In this document: positions 14,861 through 17,218 of the stretch, piece by piece
How positions within the stretch are numbered: the stretch's first letter is position 1
Layout: each line of letters begins with the position of its first letter
NCBI GenBank assembly: GCA_027451915.1
Contig: DAIDHU010000371.1
Location: 1-17,218, forward strand
Reading direction: 5' to 3'
Origin: Thiomonas sp.
GTDB taxonomy: Bacteria; Pseudomonadota; Gammaproteobacteria; Burkholderiales; Burkholderiaceae_C
Length of the DNA: 17,218 bases
Position numbers and translations under genes: made by a program
The notes under the pieces: model-generated
Databases searched by the model: none
What the model saw: the letters and a program-made list of their open reading frames with translations, nothing else
What the model was told of the DNA's origin: nothing

Positions 14861-16951
14861 TCAACCGGCCATGCCCTGGTGGCGCAGCAGCGCGTCGATG
14901 CTCGGATCCCGCCCGCGAAACGCGCGGAAGGACTCGATGGCGTCGCGGCTGCTGCCGCGCGCCAGGATCTCGTCGCGGAATCGCGCGCCGGTGTCCGGAT
15001 CCAGCACGCCGTGCTCCTCGAACTGGGCGTAGGCATCGGCCGACAGCACCTCGGCCCACTTGTAGCTGTAGTAGCCCGCGGCGTAGCCTCCGGCGAATAT
15101 GTGCGAGAAACTGTGCTGGAACCTGGCGAACTCGGGGGGAAACACCACCGCCACCTCGCGGCGCACCCGATCGGCCAGTTCCGCGATTCCCCGGGGCGTG
15201 CATTCGCGCAGCTCGCGGTGCAGACGCAGGTCGAACAGCGAGAACTCCACCTGGCGCAGGGTCTGCATGCCGGCCTGGAAATTGCGCGCGGCCACCAGGC
15301 GCTCGAACAGCTCGCGCGGCAGCGCCTCGCCGGTGTCGACGTGGCGACCGATGCCGCCAAGCACCTCCCATTCCCAGCAGTAGTTCTCGAGGAACTGGCT
15401 GGGAAGCTCCACCGCGTCCCATTCCACGCCCGACAGCCCGGAGGCGCCGAGTTCGTCCACGCGGGTGAGCAGGTGGTGCAGCCCGTGGCCGAATTCGTGG
15501 AACAGGGTCTGCACGTCATCATGGCTGAGCAGCGGCGGACGGCCGCCGACCCCGGAGGCGAAGTTGCAGGTCAGCACCGCCACCGGGGTCTGCAGGGTGC
15601 CGTCGGCGCGCCGCCAGCGCGAGCGCAGGCCGTCCATCCACGCGCCGCCTCGCTTGCCCGGACGCGCGTGCAGGTCGGTGTAGACATGCCCGAGCAGCTC
15701 GCCATCGTCCTGTTCGACGCGCCACAGGCGTACCTCCGGGTGCCAGGCCCCGGCGGCCGGCTGCTCCAGCACACGCACGCCGAACAGACGACGCACCAGG
15801 TCGAACAGGCCGGCCAGCACCTGGGGCTCGGTGAAATACTGGCGCAGGTCCTCCTCCGAATAGGCGTATCGCTGCTCGCGCAGGCGCTCGGAGGCGAAGG
15901 CCAGATCCCAGGACTGCAACTGCGGCAGGCCCAGCTCGTCGGCCGCGAAGGCTCGCAGCTCGCGCAGGTCCCGTTCGGCGTGGGGGCGGGCACGGCGCGC
16001 CAGGTCCAGCAGGAATTGCTCCACCTGCCCCGCGCTGTCGGCCATCTTGGTCTGCAGCGACAGCTCGGTGTAGTCGGCGAAGCCGAGCAGGCGCGCGAGC
16101 TCGGCGCGCAGCGCCAGCAGCTCGGCCATGACCTCCGAATTGTCCAGCCGGGGGTCGCCCAGCTCGCTGGCGCGGGTGACGTAGGCCCGGTACATCGCCT
16201 CGCGCAGGGATCGGTCGCGGGCATGCTGCATCACGGGCACATAGCTGGGCTGGTGCAGGGTGAACACCCAGCCGCCGGCCTCGCCCGCCGCCTCGGCCGC
16301 GGCCTGCACCAGGTCGGCCGGAAGGCCCTGGAGCTGCGAGGCCTGCGCGCGCAGGGAAAAGGCATCGGTGGCGTCGAGCAGGTGCTCGGAAAAGGCCTGT
16401 TCGAGCTCGGCGCTGCGCTGCTCGATGGCCTCGAAGCGTGCGTGGGCCTCGCCGCGCAGCTCGGCGCCGGACAGTCGCAGGTCACGCAGCGCATGCTCGA
16501 CGATGCGCTGGCGCAGTGCCGTCAGCTCGGCGAATCCGGCCCCCTCGCGCAACGCGCGGTAGCGGGCGAAAAGCCGCGGGTCGGAACCCAGCTCGGTCCA
16601 CAGCTGGGTGACATGGGGCAGCATGTCGTTGAAGGCGCGGCGCAGCTCGGGCGTGTCGGCCACCGCGTGCAGATGCGACACCAGGCCCCAGGCGCGCCCC
16701 AGCGCCTCGGAGTCGGGCTCCAGGGCCTGCACCAGGTCCTGCCAGCTCGCGGGGCGTCCGGGGTCGCCGCCACAGGCTTTTTCATGCGCGGCGCGCACCC
16801 GGGCCATGAGTTCGCGCAGCGCCGGCTCCACGTGCTCGGGGCGCAGCGCGCCGAAGTCGGGCAGCGCCACCGCGGCGAGCACGGCAGGGCCGAGCAGGGG
16901 ATTCGCGGGCTGCGCCGGCGTCCCGGCGGCGGGGTTCGGGTTCAGGGACAT
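14861..16951 (-). CDS. prlC: Oligopeptidase A (M3 family zinc metallopeptidase)
   Basis: Predicted 696 residues, close to the E. coli OpdA/PrlC length. It cleaves short cytosolic peptides, including signal-peptide remnants. The zinc motif HEFGH is at 485-489 with the third ligand Glu515 in DAVELPSQFLEN. The substrate-binding loop is canonical: His617, then AGGYAAGYYSYKW with Tyr623, Tyr627 and Tyr630. Other family marks are YAYSEEDLRQYF, WHPEVRLWRV and the C-terminal GSSRDAIESFRAFRGRDP. GGAG lies 7 nt before the ATG at 16949-16951. It follows folD by 71 nt on the same strand and precedes its diverged paralogue by 96 nt. Confidence 0.95.
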   Translation of the reverse strand: MSLNPNPAAGTPAQPANPLLGPAVLAAVALPDFGALRPEHVEPALRELMARVRAAHEKACGGDPGRPASWQDLVQALEPDSEALGRAWGLVSHLHAVADTPELRRAFNDMLPHVTQLWTELGSDPRLFARYRALREGAGFAELTALRQRIVEHALRDLRLSGAELRGEAHARFEAIEQRSAELEQAFSEHLLDATDAFSLRAQASQLQGLPADLVQAAAEAAGEAGGWVFTLHQPSYVPVMQHARDRSLREAMYRAYVTRASELGDPRLDNSEVMAELLALRAELARLLGFADYTELSLQTKMADSAGQVEQFLLDLARRARPHAERDLRELRAFAADELGLPQLQSWDLAFASERLREQRYAYSEEDLRQYFTEPQVLAGLFDLVRRLFGVRVLEQPAAGAWHPEVRLWRVEQDDGELLGHVYTDLHARPGKRGGAWMDGLRSRWRRADGTLQTPVAVLTCNFASGVGGRPPLLSHDDVQTLFHEFGHGLHHLLTRVDELGASGLSGVEWDAVELPSQFLENYCWEWEVLGGIGRHVDTGEALPRELFERLVAARNFQAGMQTLRQVEFSLFDLRLHRELRECTPRGIAELADRVRREVAVVFPPEFARFQHSFSHIFAGGYAAGYYSYKWAEVLSADAYAQFEEHGVLDPDTGARFRDEILARGSSRDAIESFRAFRGRDPSIDALLRHQGMAG

Positions 16952-16977
16952 CGGCAGGCTCCGTGAGCGCTGGAAGG

Positions 16978-17001
16978 GCGGCGCGGGCAGCGCCGCGCCG
17001 C
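16978..17001 (-). terminator. Hairpin between folD and prlC
   Basis: GCGGCGCGG and CCGCGCCGC form a perfect 9-bp stem around GCAGCG, 21 nt past the folD stop and 26 nt ahead of the prlC start. There is no T run downstream on the - strand. It may attenuate or process folD-prlC transcripts; intrinsic termination is not convincing. Confidence 0.35.
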
Positions 17002-17022
17002 ATCAGCCCGCATGGGGCCGGA

Positions 17023-17218
17023 TCAGGCCTGCTCCTCGCAGGCCTGCAGGGTATTGGACAGGAGCATCGCGATGGTCATCGGACCGACCCCTCCCGGCAC
17101 GGGGGTGATCCAGCCGGCGACTTCGCGCGCGGGCTCGAAATCCACGTCGCCACACAGCTTGCCGTCGTCCAGGCGATTGATGCCCACGTCGATCACCGCG
17201 GCGCCGGGCTTGATCATG
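17023..17218 (-). CDS. folD: Methylenetetrahydrofolate dehydrogenase/cyclohydrolase, C-terminal part
   Basis: Only about 65 C-terminal residues lie in the window; the gene continues past the right edge. FolD interconverts 5,10-methylene- and 10-formyl-tetrahydrofolate, supplying one-carbon units for purines and formyl-Met-tRNA. The visible part has IKPGAAVIDVGINR, the CGDVDFE segment and the family signature TPVPGGVGPMTIAML, which is diagnostic. The Met encoded at 17215-17217 is internal, not the start. It leads the - strand group folD-prlC-M3 paralogue. Confidence 0.95.
   Translation of the reverse strand, partial: MIKPGAAVIDVGINRLDDGKLCGDVDFEPAREVAGWITPVPGGVGPMTIAMLLSNTLQACEEQA

Noticed and set aside
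14744..16966. Open frame of 740 codons on the + strand opposite prlC
   Set aside because: Exact antisense shadow of a canonical oligopeptidase A, with biased composition and no domain.

Overview
The window is a GC-rich stretch of bacterial chromosome made almost entirely of core metabolic genes. The gene order trpB-trpA-accD-folC-(SPOR protein)-cvpA-purF-metZ, followed by gltX, together with the protein sequences, points to a betaproteobacterium, probably of the order Burkholderiales. Genus cannot be decided from the sequence alone. I see no mobile element, phage gene, CRISPR array, rRNA or tRNA.

Left block (1-9447, all on +). The 3' end of trpB leads into trpA, accD, folC, a membrane-anchored SPOR-domain protein (DedD-like), cvpA, purF and metZ. 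Many junctions overlap by 4 nt (GTGA or ATGA), and accD/folC overlap by 17 nt, so this looks like one translationally coupled superoperon. It links the last steps of tryptophan synthesis, the first step of fatty-acid synthesis, folate polyglutamylation, the first committed step of purine synthesis and homocysteine formation. gltX (glutamyl-tRNA synthetase) follows after 34 nt.

Middle (9448-11246). A 341-nt non-coding stretch holds a weak promoter-like -10, an imperfect 13-bp tandem repeat (five units plus a partial sixth) and several short hairpins, one with a UACG tetraloop. It precedes an 89-residue basic protein I do not recognise (9789-10058). pyrD is convergent to it on the - strand. pyrD and rpiA are divergent and share a 131-nt intergenic region.

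Right block (11247-17218). rpiA on + converges with a - strand series, in transcription order folD (partial at the window edge), a canonical PrlC/oligopeptidase A, a second divergent M3 metallopeptidase, and a secreted DUF4124 plus glutaredoxin-like protein. The two M3 genes are tandem paralogues. The downstream one keeps the zinc site but has changed residues in the substrate-facing Gly/Tyr loop.

I did not find a clearly novel multi-gene system. The parts most worth a second look are the repeat-bearing leader with its unknown small gene, the diverged M3 duplicate (whose start codon lies in an inverted repeat), and the DUF4124-glutaredoxin protein.
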